Below, piece after piece: positions 45,879-60,144 of a stretch of 64,000 nt of DNA (the first letter of the stretch is position 1; each line of letters opens with the position of its first letter). Below the pieces are notes generated by a model. That model did not search any database and had not been told where the DNA came from. It saw only the letters and a program-made list of their open reading frames with translations. The position numbers and the translations under genes were made by a program. The stretch comes from Ziziphus jujuba (taxonomy: Eukaryota; Streptophyta; Magnoliopsida; Rosales; Rhamnaceae), in assembly GCF_031755915.1 (NCBI RefSeq), contig NC_083383.1, positions 28,388,501-28,452,500 of the forward strand. The letters are read 5' to 3'.

Positions 45879-48644
45879 TGATAGGATCCACCCTAAGAAT
45901 CCTTCTAGGATCTTCAAGGTGGTATAGCCTACTAAAGTCTGGTTGAGCAATTCCTAGAGAATATCTAATGAGACCTCACTTAAACTGCGAACAAACAAAA
46001 ACATGCAATATAAAATAACACTTCAATATACAAATATAGAGCCACAACAGCATACAAGTTCACAGTTATAGTCCACATCTATAGCTCATCATGCTACAAG
46101 CCATAATTACGCTTACATTATAGGGTCATTACCTTGTCCATAGTTTAGGTAAGAGCATTCTAAAAGCATTTGTAAAATTACGTAATACAATTTATGCAAG
46201 TCTAAGAAAACTAAGATGAATAAAGAAGGATAAATAGTGTTAATGTTATGGAAAATGTAGAGCAACAAGTGATACACGAAGTAAACTATCAGTTAACTAC
46301 CTTGACCTAAGGGAACGGATTTCAAAACAAATAAAATATGAGATAAAGATTTCTCAATGAGTTGCATGATACAGTAAAAAATAATATTTTATTTCTATAA
46401 ATCTTTCTCTCATGACCTCTTGTTCCACTTTTTTAACAGGTTCCCTTTTACAATTACTTCAAAAAATACAAACTTGTACCCAAAATCAATATCATAAAAC
46501 CGATTCTAAAATAGTACAAATTAATGTCCATTAAAAATGTTACAAAATTGGATCAATCATAATACAAATATTGAGCATAAAATTAATATAGAAATAATTT
46601 TATAAAATAATTATTAAAGTGCAGTAAAGCTAATAAATATCAGAAAATCAACAATGTACTCAAAACAATTTATCATACGATATAGATAGCGTTGCACCAT
46701 CGGAGAGTAAAAGAAATAAACCTATGGGATGAGTGCATGTCACGACCCTTGGCATTCTAGCAATACAAACCTATTGGATGCACCTACCTAATGATCATTA
46801 GTGTATGAAAGGTATTGTGACGATAATGAACATGTGAGATGAAACCAAATTTACAACCCTTAGCGTACTACAAGTATTGTGGCAAACTTGCTTACTATAA
46901 TATAACATTAAACTGAAACACTGGTACTATATGGTACATCAATTAAAAATAATAGTATAATATGTATATAACAATCTTTATAAGATCATACTTTTTTAAA
47001 CAATATTGTACCATAAAGCATAATTTAATATTCAAATCCAACTATTTATTTAAATGTTTCAAAAATTTTAAATCATCATTTCATGCTAAAACATAGATAC
47101 CAACAGCAAAATATATATCACCATAACCAATTTTTAAGTATTTAAAAATATAAAACACTTAAACATGCTTAAAAATATATATTTTTCAATTCACTTTCTC
47201 AAAATCAATTATTTTTTAAAAGAACTAAAATATTGATCTAATTACCAAAATATTTTAATAACAATAGTCATAAGTCGATTATGAACTCAATAGAATTTGA
47301 AACAATTAAAAATCTTATAAAAAATTACGTGAAATTATAACACATATATATGTAAAAACCAATATTCATATACGCATAAAATTAACATTTAAATCAAACT
47401 ATATATATAATAAGCATCCAAACCATATATATTGTACTAGCATGCCTAAAACTATTTAAAAATATAATCACTTACAAATACCATGGATACTTATTCCTGC
47501 TCCTCCGCAAGATCACTTCTAAGCTCAATACGTGTACCTGTAATATAATAAAATCTTTTTCAGGCTCCGACAGCTAAACCAAAGACATTTGTGTCTATCA
47601 AATGTCTTAAAATAATTTATACAACTATAAAATTACAAAAATTAGATGTTGATCAGTCCAATTATACTGTGAACCCTTAAGATCGATATCCAAAATTGGG
47701 ATTTTTTACCCAAAGGTCAATTTTTCAAAATTGAACATTTTAATGTGTCCTGTTAATATCTAATTATACTAATCCAATTTTAATTTGATCCAATTTGATC
47801 AATTTTTGTCTAAACACAGTTCAAACTTATTTGGTATTTAACTGATTAACCTGGAAAAAAAAAAGAAAAATTATCAAACAATGTCCTAAAGTGTCACATG
47901 TGATCAAAAAAATTGTCAAAAAACTTGATCAAACTCCCCATTGATAGATCTTTCAAACATTAAGGGATCTTGGCAAATAGAGCATGGGAATGAATTCAAG
48001 GCTTCAAAAATGAAGGAAGAGGTGTATGAGTTGGCTTAAATGACCACAAAACCCACAAACTCTGGCAACCCATTTTGTTTATCGCTATCGGCTTCCTCGA
48101 CCCGATCTGGGCTCATCCAGTGGTGGTTTAATTAGAAAATTGGAGGGTGAGATTACTGGTCGATGGGCCATAGGCCTAGCTAGTACATGCATCTTGTTGG
48201 TGGCCAAAAAGAGGCAAAACAATGACAACCCTGGTTTGAATGTTAAATAGGTTTGGGTCAACCTAATTCGAACCCATGGGTCTAGGAAAGGTTTCTCAAG
48301 TTTGGGGGATAAAATGGATGTTTCGGAACATGTTCACTTTTAGACATGCTTTCAAACACTTATATAGGATTTTAGGTCACTAACAAATAAAAATTTGGGA
48401 TTGGTTTTGACATTAATGTAAAATTGATATTTAAAATTTCACATAATCATAACTTTTTATTTGTAACTTAAAATTTGGTATTCATTCAGTCTATAAACTC
48501 ATATCGACAAGCTCTACACTATGTTATGCTAGTCAAACTAAAACCTTGACCATAGAAAAAGTTAATTTGGGATCCACATATAGTCCACCTGGTTAAACCC
48601 CGTCAAACTTGTACAATAGGGTTATTTTGATACAAGTTGTTACT
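45879..48644 (-). mobile_element. Solo LTR, unit B copy
   Basis: Same element as 36210-38975, with the same CATCT flanks, present twice because of the segmental duplication and not a second insertion. Confidence 0.7.
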
Positions 48645-50365
48645 CATCTAGTTAATATATACCATGTGGACCACTATCATTGAGATTATGAATGTTGTGC
48701 TAGATGAAATTATAAAAACATATGTTCAAGTTGTATAAACTAGATATAAATTATAAAAACATATGTTCAAGTTGTATAAACTGGATATATGTAACCCATC
48801 CAATAAACATATATCACTCGAGCTACTATCACTTAATTTATGTATACTATAGACTATTTTGAAAGCATATGAAGACAAGTTTAGTTTGTATAACTTGGAT
48901 AAAGTTCCTTTGTCTAATAAACATATATCGAACAATCTTACATTATCTTGTTTACGTATACCGTGGAGCTGGAAACTGATCAAAATATTTTAGATGTTTG
49001 CTCAAATACTAGATCATCACGTTAAAAACATACATGTTCTTCTTTGCCTTTCATGTTTTGTAACAAAGAAAAGCCATATAAGATCAATAATGAAATTCTC
49101 CATAGCTTTTTTATTGCGAGCTTATCAGTATGTATAAAAGAACATTTGAAGCTTTTTAATTCAATTTGGTTGGCTTTGTTGAACCATAACCCTAAACGAT
49201 CTCTATCCACAAACAAACTAGCTTTTTAATTCAAATTAGCTTCTTGGACTCTAACCATGAGTAATTGATCTTTGTTCATTTTTCTACAAAATTGCCGATT
49301 GTAAACATCACTATTTCAATTCATTAAGAGTATTTAGGGAAATTGCAGATTGTAGTAAATAATTAGGTTTTATTTTAAGTCATTAAAGGCAAAATAGGCA
49401 TAAATTATTAATGTTATAGCAAAACTAAGTTTTAATATGGCTATGTACATAAGTTACTGCACCTAGTGACTTTTGTAATGTGAATGAAATTGTTATGGAA
49501 CTACAAGTTATGATATGGTAATAGTAATATGGAATAAAGAACAACTATCCTTTGGATTTCCTCGTAAAGAGTAAATCTTGAGTACCTTAGGAGTAAATTC
49601 TATTACACACAAAAACATATCTAGAATATCTATTTTAGTACAAGCATGAGAATATATATTCGAATTATTCACATTATCTATTTTAGGCAATAGTTTCAAT
49701 TATCTTTTTCAATGGTATTGTTGAATAATAATTATATTAAATTAACGTAAAAACTCTCTGGTCAATGAATCCCTGATTTTATTAAATTAGATATTCTTAT
49801 GTAGTAAGTGTTAAAAATTATTACACCTTATCTATAATTTTATATTGACATTCAAATATTAATTATCCCTTTATAGATCGATTAAACATTTACCATATAA
49901 GCATCCCTGATTAGTCAAGGATAGCCTGATATGAAACTTACTCATATATATATATATATAAGGCAGAAAATTTATTATTTATTGTCATTGGTGATGTATC
50001 TCTAGCAGGACCTATATACCATATTATGATACAAGTAGTTATCATTAAACAGTTTACTTTCCCTTATTAAGATAATAGTAATAAAAAATAAAAATAAAAA
50101 GAATTAAATACCCCCAATTAGAATTTGTCACATATGCTGTGGTTCTACTTTCACATCATTAGTTGTGACAAATAGCAAAATTCTAGTCTCTTATAAGGAA
50201 ATCGCAAATTTAATTAAATTGGAAATATGCTTGCGTGACAAATGTTTAACCATATTTAAATTCAAATCTAAAATACAAGATAGGATGTGGAAACCCTTAG
50301 CTTTTGCTACATAAGGATCCTTGGTTTAATAAAGTCAAGAAATATTAGAGAATTATTGATATATA

Positions 50366-50770
50366 TGAGGAGCATTCCCCAAACAAAGTTTTTTGACAAA
50401 GCTACTTGACAAATAATCTAAACCTTTATTTAACATGATAAAATAGTATAAATTTCGCCTATTTTGGATGCTCTAATGGATTTATACCACTAGAAATTGG
50501 ATAATTAGGTCTCGTAAAAAAAATAAAAAATCAGATAATTAGGTTTTGAAGAGAAAGAAATATGGTTAGGTATATTTTGAAAAGAAATATTTAATTAAGA
50601 AAAAGAAATATTATTTAAAGCATTGAATTAATTAAATAAATGATAGAAAGGATATTTGGATATGAATATTAGAAATTTAAAGGTTCTAAACAAGATAATT
50701 TATACTACTAGATCGTCTTAACTAAGGGTTTAGATTATTTGTTAAAAAGTTTTGTTTGGGGAACATTCAC

Positions 50771-50771
<1 letters not shown>
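50366..50771. mobile_element. TIR MITE, unit B copy
   Basis: Duplicate of 40697-41102. Confidence 0.6.
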
Positions 50772-50803
<32 letters not shown>

Positions 50804-51669
50804 CACACATAGGTAAAGGAGTGTGAAGTATTGCCATTCACAACTATTAGATCTATATGATATGCATGATTATGCAGCTGTAGATGTTGTCTCTGTCAAA
50901 ACCCTAAGTTACCTATTGGAACCCTAAGATAGCCCCCACTACGAGAAACCTTATCAAAAATTCTATAGAAAAATTCGGCAGCATCTCCCTTATAAATTAA
51001 ACTTGCTCAAATATTATTTGTACAGAAAATCCACTCCAAAAATATACATCCACCTTACGCCTCCTCTCTTACTACAATTTTCCATAAATATACAGGACTT
51101 CGATAACAACAGCATAAAAATATAACTATGTATAATAAATCATAAATACAGTTTCATACTTCTATAAATTTATAGCTGCCAACACCTCTTATTTACTATA
51201 ATTCCATAATTTTAAAGCACTTCATAAATATACCAGCACATAAATGTGAATAAAAAGATGATAATAATAATAATACGAACCATCCCAGATCCATGACATA
51301 TCTAGTAATAAGGGATATAACATAACAGTATTCAGAATAACAATAATAATGACAATAAATAAAGACAACCAGGGTCAAAAATCCTAAATCGTACAATCCA
51401 CATTTCAACATCTAGGAAATATCTAGATACGAATTTATGTTGTTAGGAAACAATAAATAATAATATATCCTTAAATAAAATAAAACAAATTACATTAAAA
51501 TACAAAACTAGAGATAATACTTTAAATTGAATAGCTAAGGTCGTGATAATAATTTCGATAATATTACCAATATTATGATAACATAAATACATATTTTTTT
51601 GTGTATATCTATATACATAAGCATGAATATATATATTGTCTCTCAAAGGACTTGAGTAACCTTCCTGTA

Positions 51670-51874
51670 GGCTAATACACCTGAACAAAGACTGATACAT
51701 ATGCCCAAAGGCTAACACACCTATCCGAAAGATAAAATATCTACCTAATGGTTGATACACCTACGTGAAGGCTGAAATACCTCCGCAAAGGCTAATACAC
51801 CTGCCTGAAGATTGAAATATCTGTCCGAAGACTAATACACCTACATGAAGGCTGAAATACCAACCCGAAGGCTA
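51670..51874. repeat. 20-bp minisatellite, unit B copy
   Basis: Duplicate of 42001-42205 with the same number of units. This argues that the segmental duplication is very recent or is an assembly effect, because such arrays usually change length. Confidence 0.9.
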
Positions 51875-52878
51875 GTTTAGATTTTTGTTACGAGTACTGT
51901 ACAAATCTTACCACTACTTTATAATGTTACACATATAATTCCAAATCCATAAAGTCATCAGTTTAGATGAATACAATAATCATGCAATTGATAACAATAA
52001 TGATGATGATGATGATGATAATATAAAAATAGAACTAAAAATGACAAATATATCACTTAAACCGCACACTCATAGTAGAAATACACCCGATGTACCATAT
52101 GATATACCAATGTATGGTCCTTTAACATTAGCCATTCGTAGGTATACTATTACCAATACGGTCAGGGACAGTTGTTTATAATGGCCAACCAATTCGCTGT
52201 TAAATTGTTCATGAGCCTAACTAGGTCATTGCACCAGTATGGTATGATACACCTAACACATAATATATATATATATCAAAAGGTTACCTGATGCACCATA
52301 TGATATACTAGCACTACCAAGTGGTACTTGGCATCCCAAAATCACTTGGTAGATGGGGGGAGAAGAGAACCTATACACGACCCCCTAGCATCGTAGAGGT
52401 ACTAGAGCTAAACAACCTGTTATCTTACAGCTAAGTAGAGGTCAACTGAGGCTCACTGTGCAAAGTGCCTACCAACTCTCTGTCACTTAGCTCTTGTAGG
52501 ATGGTTAAATGTAACTTGTCATCCTTTGACTATGAGAAGGGTGGACAATGCCATTGCTACAAAATATTTGCCTACCATTGCTCATCACAATGCACAAAGG
52601 ATGACTATATATATAGCCCATACACTGAAATCTATCACATGTATATTAAGAACACTGGTACTATATGGTGCATCTAAAAACCACCTAGTCATGTATAAAC
52701 ATATAAATACAATCGACTTCTTACAATAACATTTTCAAAACTTTAAATAACTATTTTGAATAAATAAACAGATAAGTAAAGAAATAAATAATAAACCAAT
52801 AAAAATAAAAATAATAAGATTCAAACATAACCAATAATCTTACAAACGGCATAAAATCAACAAAACTCTAACCATTTA

Positions 52879-55597
52879 TATAACAACCCGTATCAAAATA
52901 TCCCTATTGTACAAATTTGATCGAGTTTGACCAAGTGAACCATATGTAGATCCCAGATTGACTTTTTCTATGGTTAAGATTTTGATTTGATTGATGTACC
53001 ATTATGTAGAGCTCATTGATATGGATTCATAAACTAATAGCATGCCAAATATCGAGTTATAGATAAAAATTTATGGTTATAGTAAGTTTTAAATATCAAT
53101 TTTACATTAGTGCTTAAACCATAACCGAATTTTTGTCTATTAGTGCCCCAAAGCTATATATAAGTGTTGGGAAGTATGCCTAACAGTGATCAAATTCTAA
53201 AATATCTATTTTGTCCCTCAAACTTGAGAAATGTCTTCCTAAAGCCACGGGTCCAAATTAGATCAAATGGAATTGGTTTAACACCCAAACTAGGCTATCG
53301 CCGTTTTGCCTTTTTCCAACCATTAGTAACCTACACGCATTGCTAGGCTTGTATCCCATCGATTGACTACTGCACCCTCAAAAATTTTAAGCTGATCCAC
53401 CATCAGACGAACCCAAATCGGATCATGAGTATATGGGTTTTCTGGCTGTTCCAAGATAATGCATACCCCTTCCCCCCTCCCCCACCCTTTTGGACCCTCT
53501 AAATCCATTTGCATGCTCTTTTTATCAAGATTCTTCACAGTTTGAGAGATCTATTAACCGGAAATTTGTCCGAATTTTCTGATCACTAGTGACACTTTTG
53601 GAACAACTTGATCACACCATTGTATTTCTTATTTCTTGAGCTTTCCATTGATATAAAATTTGTAAGTTTTGGACATCATTTGATAATTTTTCTATTTTTA
53701 GGTCAATTAGTTAAATGCAGGGTAAATTTAGACTATGTTTTGATAAAACAAAACTTGATCAAATTGAACAAAATTGAATTTGGATTAGCGTAACTAAATA
53801 TTAATAGGACTCATTAAAAGGTTCAATTTTGTAAGATTGGCCTTCAGATGAAAAACTCCAATTTTAGGTATTAGGTTCTAAGGGTTTACGGTATAATTAA
53901 ACTGCTTGGTGTCAAATTTATATAATTTTATAGTTGTATAAATTATTATAAGACATTTCATTCACACTAATGTTTTCAATTTAATTGTTGAAACAAAGAA
54001 ATATTTTATTATATTACAAGCACCTATATTGAGTTTGGAGGTGACCTCACAGAAAAGTAGAAGTGAGCATCAATAGTACATGTGAATGGTTATATTTTTA
54101 AATTTGGGCATGCTAGTAGATATATATCTATATATATATATGGTTTTGAATATGATATATTTATGATTTGATTTAAATATTTATTATGTGCATATATGAA
54201 TACTGGTTTTTACATATATGTGTCATTATTTTATACCGTTTTTTATAAGTTTTTTAATGGTTTCAAATTCAAATGAGTTCACAATGAATTTATCAATATT
54301 GGTATTAAAATTTTTTAATAGATTTTGAAAAAATGCATTTGAAATTATATATTTTTAAGCATGTTTAAGTATTTTATGTTTTTAAGTCTTTAAAAATGGT
54401 TTATGATGATCTATATTTCACTGTAGTATTTATGTTTTGGCATGAAATAATAATTTAGAATTTTTGAAATATTTAAATAAATAGTTTGATTTGAATATTA
54501 AATCATGTTTTATGGTACAATATTATTTGGAAAAATATGACCTTACAAAGATTATTTTTATGGATATTGTACTATTATTTCTAACTCATGTACCATATAA
54601 TACCAATATTCCAGTTCAATATTACATTATAGCATGTAAGTTTGTCATGATACCTGTAGTATGTTAAAGGTCATAAGGTGAACTCATCCTGCAGATTTGT
54701 ATTGCCACGATACCTTTAAGATGCTAAAGATCGTGAGATAGGTTCATTCCACAGATTTCTTTCTTTTAATGTCCGATGGTGTTTCGGGATGCTGTGTGGC
54801 AGTAATGGATATATCTTATAGTACATTGTTTATGTTTCTGAGCACATTGTTGATTTTTTAATATTTATGATTTTTACTGCATTTCATAATTATTTTGTGA
54901 AATTACGTTTATATTATTTTACGTTCAATATTTATTTACAACTAATTCTGTTAATATTTTTAATGGGCATTAATTTGAGCTATTTAGGCATCAATTTTAT
55001 GATATTGATTTGAATTATAAGTTTTGGATTTTGTGAAATGATTTCAAAAAGAAAAATATTTCAAAAAAGTGGAACGAAAGATTTGAAGAGAAAAATTTAT
55101 AGAAATAAAATATTATTGTTTTATTGTACCATACCACTTACTAAAATATTTTTATCTCACATTTTATTTATTTTTTTGAATTCGTTCTTCTATGTTCAAG
55201 TAGTTAGTTGACAGTGTACTTCACGCATCACTTGCTATTCTATGTTTTCTACAGCGGCAGCAATATTTATCTTTCCCTATCAATCTTTATTGTTTTAGAC
55301 TTATTTGCATCAGTTGTATTATATAATTTTACATATACTCTTAGATTGCTCTAACCTTACATAGTAGTGATCCCATTATGTATGTGTAATAATGACTTGT
55401 AGTATGACGGGTTGAACATGCTAACTATAGTTGTGGATTTGCATGCTATTGCAGCCCTATCTTTATATATCAAGGTATTATTAATATTTGGGTGTTTTGT
55501 TTGTCCATGTTCCATTTGATTTTTTCTAAGGATTGTTAGTGGGACTTCACTAAACAAGACCACTCGAGAGTCCTGGAAGAGTTCCCGGGACAAGTCA
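52879..55597 (+). mobile_element. Plus-strand LTR, full length
   Basis: About 2,719 bases from TATAACAACCCGTATC to GGGACAAGTCA. The part beyond 55110 (for example TCACTTGCTATTCTATG) still pairs with the minus-strand solo LTR at about 36210-36720, which confirms the 3' end. Flanks ATTTA and TGTTA do not form a clear target duplication. Confidence 0.6.
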
Positions 55598-56207
55598 TGT
55601 TAATTTAAGTATTACCCAAAAATCAATAACCAATAATAATAAAAAAATTTGAAAATCAAAATATAATTTTTAAAAAAATAGACCACATTAAAAACATCTT
55701 AATATTAAATACTTTTATAACTCTCAATTCTTTAAAGTCAACATTTAAGTTGATAAATAAATAATCTTATAAAATCATACATATATTTAATTATATACAC
55801 ACACACATATATATATAAATACACACCTATAAATAGACATGTTTCTATAATATTATTATTTTACCAAATCTAAAATTAATGACAAACAATTTCACAATCC
55901 AAAGATTGTTTATAATAAAAAATAAGGCACTGAAACATTTAAAAAAAAAAACAGTATAAACTAATATATTTTTAATTCTATAACTAGCCCAAATAAATAA
56001 TTTAACATTTGATTATGCCCAAATTACCTTAGGAAGAAAAGGGAAACCTTTTCCAATCCAATCTCATAAAATAATTTCTATAATATATAATAATTATACT
56101 AATACGAAAAAACATTTGCTCATCCATACTCTACTGCAAAGTCCACCGCAAGTTTCATCAAATGCCTAACATACACCATGAATATTATTCAAATGCCAAA
56201 AACATTA
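55598..56207. other. AT-rich spacer, no gene
   Basis: Contains an (AC)n/(TA)n patch near 55796-55815. Nothing else recognised. Confidence 0.5.
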
Positions 56208-57574
56208 TGTAACACCCCAATCCGAAAAAAGGCTCCGAATTTGAACTTTTGACCAAGTTTGACCAGAGTTGACAGGGTCGACCAAGTGGATCCAGCAGTT
56301 AACTTTTTGCTGCCAAAGGAATTTCACCTTGACCAAGGTACCTTATGAAGTACTCATCGATCAAGTTTGTATACTAGTAATACCTCAAAATCAGAGCTGA
56401 GATTAGGAAGTTATGGTCATAGTAGTTATGGTCATAATAAGGTATAGTCCAGACTAATCAAGCAAACCCAAGGTTGACTTTTTATTTATACGGATTTTGA
56501 TTTTGATTTATGTACCACATGATAGTGCTCATCTATACAATTCCATGAACTAGCATATGCTTAATTTGGATTTACGGTTGAAAAGATATGGGTTTGCAAA
56601 GTTGCACTAATTTCTTTGGGACTGAGATTATGGGGCAATTTTATCAAAAGCGTGTGAAGGAATTTTGAAAACTATCCCAGGGGTGCCATGTGTCACCCAT
56701 GTGTCACCAATCTATGGGTGCCACATAGCATGCTCCCATCTTTTTCTTTTCTCGCTCCTCCACACAAAAACACATACACTCTCTCTCTCCCCTAGAGTTG
56801 GCCAGAGTTAATCAATCTTCAACTACCCCATAGCGACATAGCACTGGCAATTGGAGCAGCCCAGTTGCATGCAAGCTCGCCCAATAAATTTCACGGCTGG
56901 CTGGCCTACGTGCCCAAATCGAGCATTTGAAGCTGGTGGCAGTGCTCCTTCTCTCTCTAGGGATTTCGTCAATTTCCAATGTACCGAACCTATACCACCC
57001 CTACCGTCCAATATCCCACCATGCCATCTATGTTGTTGTGTGTTTTTATCACCAGGGAAGTTGCCAACATGCTAGAAAATGACCATGGAAGCCCGCGGCG
57101 AAAGCATTATCTGACCATCGAATTCTAGACATCTCATGCTGATTTCTCAATCCTTTCCCCCTAATTCGAGCTTCCTTAAGTTGATGGTGGCCTCCATTTG
57201 CCTCAATGTGAGCTCATTTGTAGCATACGAATAGGGCAAGTTTGGCACCGACTTCTGATGGGAAATCTAGCCACCACCAGCGACGTAGGTTAATTTAGTG
57301 TTTCTCATATTTTTAGCTTTCCATTGGTACCATATTTGTATATTATAGTCGTGTGTTTGAAGAATTATCATTTTTGTGCCTAGGAGAATTTATTTAACTA
57401 TTTTGTTGATGTACTAAGTTATCTTAATTTATCAATATTTGAAGTGTGTATGTATATATATATATACATATTACATTTATATATTAAATTTAAATGTGTT
57501 TGGATCAAAACAATTGCTCGACATTCCTTCCCAATATGAGTTTCCATGATTTTTATTCAATTTATAATAATTTC
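56208..57574 (+). mobile_element. LTR-like block starting TGTAACACCCC
   Basis: Starts TGTAACACCCCAATCCG and continues with TTTGACCAAGTTTGACC and AGTTGACAGGGTCGACC. These are words shared, inverted, with the block ending at 59750. A GC-richer stretch at 56690-57070 gives 60-75-codon frames on both strands that I read as LTR sequence. The 3' end merges into a MITE. Confidence 0.5.
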
Positions 57575-57660
57575 TGTGCGATACTATTGATGACGGTCTT
57601 TTCAAAAACCATCATCAATACTATGGGTCCGCATGCAGATAATCCACACCATAGACGACC
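57575..57660. mobile_element. Foldback MITE, copy 3 of 4, next to (TA)n
   Basis: Palindrome ATTGATGACGGTCTTTTC / AAAAACCATCATCAATA, then GGGTCCGCATGC and a (TA)n run from 57660. Same hairpin core as 1358-1515. Confidence 0.45.
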
Positions 57661-57889
57661 TATATATATATATATATAAATAGGGGTGTGATTGTGTATA
57701 TGGACACCCACATGTATATATTTTTTCAGAAAAACATCACATTTTTTCCTTTTTTTTTGGTGGTAATTTTGAATGGCGCTTTTAATTTTGGCAAATTCGG
57801 ATTGTTCAATAGAGCTTTATGCGAAATAATTAATAGACAACAAAATTAAAATAAATATTTGCATAACAAAATAATATTTCAAATAAATT

Positions 57890-58392
57890 AAATATTAACT
57901 CATGCAATATTTTTATAATTTTGTCATATTAACAATTGTATACAAAATTATCAAGGAGATATATCTTTTCATAATTACTTCTCACATTTCATATCTCAAA
58001 ATTAAAGTGAGAAAGAGATCGATGATTTTCAACTGCCCAGAAGTTCTATGAAATATTAAGATTACATTTATGAAATATAATATAATTGCAATAATTGTTT
58101 TGTATATTTTAGTTAATAAATAATTTTATCAAATATGTATTTTTAGGCATATTTTTATTAATAATAATTTATTTATGGTCATTAATTCTTATTATAAATC
58201 AATTGATTAAGAGAAATATAACATCTATTCAATATTTTAGTAAGTTTTATAATCAATTTGATAATTGATGGATTAAATAAGCTAATTTTAAAATTTTAAT
58301 TAATATTTTCATTTTTTAAAATAAATTATTATTATTTTTTATAAATTTTTATCGATATTCGATACTTTCCGATATTTTCATAGAAATTTTTA
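57890..58392. mobile_element. Truncated hAT-like AT-rich element, copy 3
   Basis: Matches the right half of 6329-7443 and 12974-14164: TTCACATTTC, AAGTTCTATGA, TATAAT-TAATTGTT and GATATTCGATA-TTTCCGATA words in the same order. Lacks both termini. Confidence 0.5.
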
Positions 58393-58395
58393 AGA

Positions 58396-59241
58396 GAGTC
58401 CAATTTAAAAGGGAGGTGCTGCTGAAATTTTGTTGGAATTTTCAGTGAAGATTCCCCTAGTCAGGGCCATCCTAGAGTTCCATCAGGTAAATCTGGGAGG
58501 GTCCTAACACGTTATCCAAGAATATTAGAACGCTTTAAATGTTTTAAAATTTACTTTTGATATTTTGGGTTCTCATAGTTGGACTTTAAGGGAGTCCAGC
58601 GATAAAGTGATTCCAAATAGCCTATTTCCCTAAAGAAAATTTGGGTTTTCCTATTCATAACAATTTCATGTAATAAAATATTTTATTAATCTCTATTAAT
58701 CATTGGCAACATAAATGCAATAAGAATTCAAGGAAAAACTTCCAACACATACCAGTTTTTCAATAATTGCAAAAATTAGTTCAAAAATAGCAATATTTGA
58801 AATGCTCATCAATAATTAGCAAACTATATACCAAATGAAAATTTGTAAGACAAGGATTCAAAATACTTAGCCCCAGGGAACCAAACTCACCGCCGATGGC
58901 CAAAAAATGGTTAGAAAGTTTCGGCCAAACTTCAAATCACCATATCTCTCAAACAGTTTTGGAATTTTGAAGAGTGGAGGCCATATTCGGAATCAAGGGA
59001 TTCAAAATAGGGAAAATGAAGGTATGGATGAAATTGGATTGGTTGGAAAATTGCCAAATTACCCAAAAAAATGGTCATCACCAGCTTCAAAAACCTAGTC
59101 TAGAAGTAATGCCTATCATGAAATTTAGCAGCCAAGATCATTGACAACTAGGCCTTGCCAGTGATTGGTGCATGTTGGAATTGGATGGTAAAATATGGTC
59201 AATTATGCCAAACCAGAGAGAGAGAGAGAGAGAGAGAGTCG

Positions 59242-59272
<31 letters not shown>

Positions 59273-59750
59273 AAAAAGAAGTACACCATGTGGCACCTGT
59301 AGATTAGTGACATGTGGCATCCATCAAGGATATTTCCAAACATCCTTTACATGCTTTTGTAGAGTCGGTTCTAGAAAACTAACTACAATTTTAAAGATCT
59401 ATAAATTTTCAATTGTAGGTCCAAACTAAGTGTGTCATGAGTCTTCAAACTTGTATCGATGAGTACTATATGATGGTATGGAAATCAAAGTCATAATCTG
59501 TATAGATAAAAAGTCAACCTTGACTCACTCACCTTGATTTGACCATAACTTTCTGATGACTCTGATTTTGGTGTGCCACTAGTATACGAACTCGTGATGA
59601 TCGTACTTTGCAATGTTGCCTTGGTTTAAATGAAACTTTAGTCATGCTGAAAAGTCAACTGTGGAACTTACTCGGTCAATTATGGTCAACTTCAATCAAA
59701 TTTGGCCAAAAATTCTAATTCGGAGCATTTTCTCGAATCGGAGCGTTACA
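58396..59750 (-). mobile_element. LTR-like block (minus), facing 56208-57574
   Basis: On the minus strand starts TGTAACGCTCCGATTCGAGA and ends near GCAGCACCTCCCTTTTAAA, where the AT-rich element abuts. Related to 34500-35098. Carries the (GA)n-(G)n tract at 59215-59270. No target duplication found. Confidence 0.5.
59215..59270 (+). repeat. (GA)n followed by a 23-base poly-G run
   Basis: About eleven GA units, TC, then G at 59241-59263, then GA again. Low-complexity; frames through it are artefacts. Confidence 0.95.
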
Positions 59751-59992
59751 ATTCTCACAGTCTCTCTCTATAAGTCACATAATTATATCAAATATATATA
59801 TATATACAATTAAGCTCAAATAAAGTCCACTTTATTTTATTAAACTAAGGTTCATATTTAATGACTATTAGATTTTTATTTGAAAAATAATGTTAAGTGC
59901 ATTGTTAGAATCCGATGATTATTAATGATAAATCTTAGTTTAATAAAGTAAGATATATATTACTTGATACTGACTATATATATAAGATAATT

Positions 59993-60144
59993 CTTTGGTA
60001 TGAACGTCTGCATTTTTTTATTATATGAACTTCTGCAATGACGATGGCTTATAAAGAAATCGTTGTCTTTATATAATAGTATTAACAATGGTTTCTTAAA
60101 AAACTGTCATCTTTGAGAACGTCCGCACTATAAAAGCAACCTAT
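59993..60144. mobile_element. Foldback MITE, copy 4 of 4
   Basis: Shares GTATTAACAATGGTTTCTTA, AAAAACTGTCATC and GTCCGCACTATA words with copy 1. It is the most diverged of the four. Confidence 0.4.

Larger units (their letters stand above)
45443..55110 (+). repeat. Unit B of the 9.67-kb tandem duplication
   Basis: Near-identical copy of 35774-45442; all features of unit A recur at +9,669 (+9,667 after 52261). Confidence 0.95.

Noticed and set aside
39057..53793. Pairs of identical short frames, for example 85 codons at 39057 and 48726, or 105 codons at 41774 and 51443, suggesting conserved genes
   Set aside because: They are identical only because the whole 9.67-kb segment is duplicated. 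They lie in satellites and LTRs and show no domain or codon bias.
56823..57075. Facing 62- and 74-codon frames in a GC-richer stretch
   Set aside because: They lie within an LTR-like block (TGTAACACCCC start at 56208) and neither resembles a retrotransposon or host protein.
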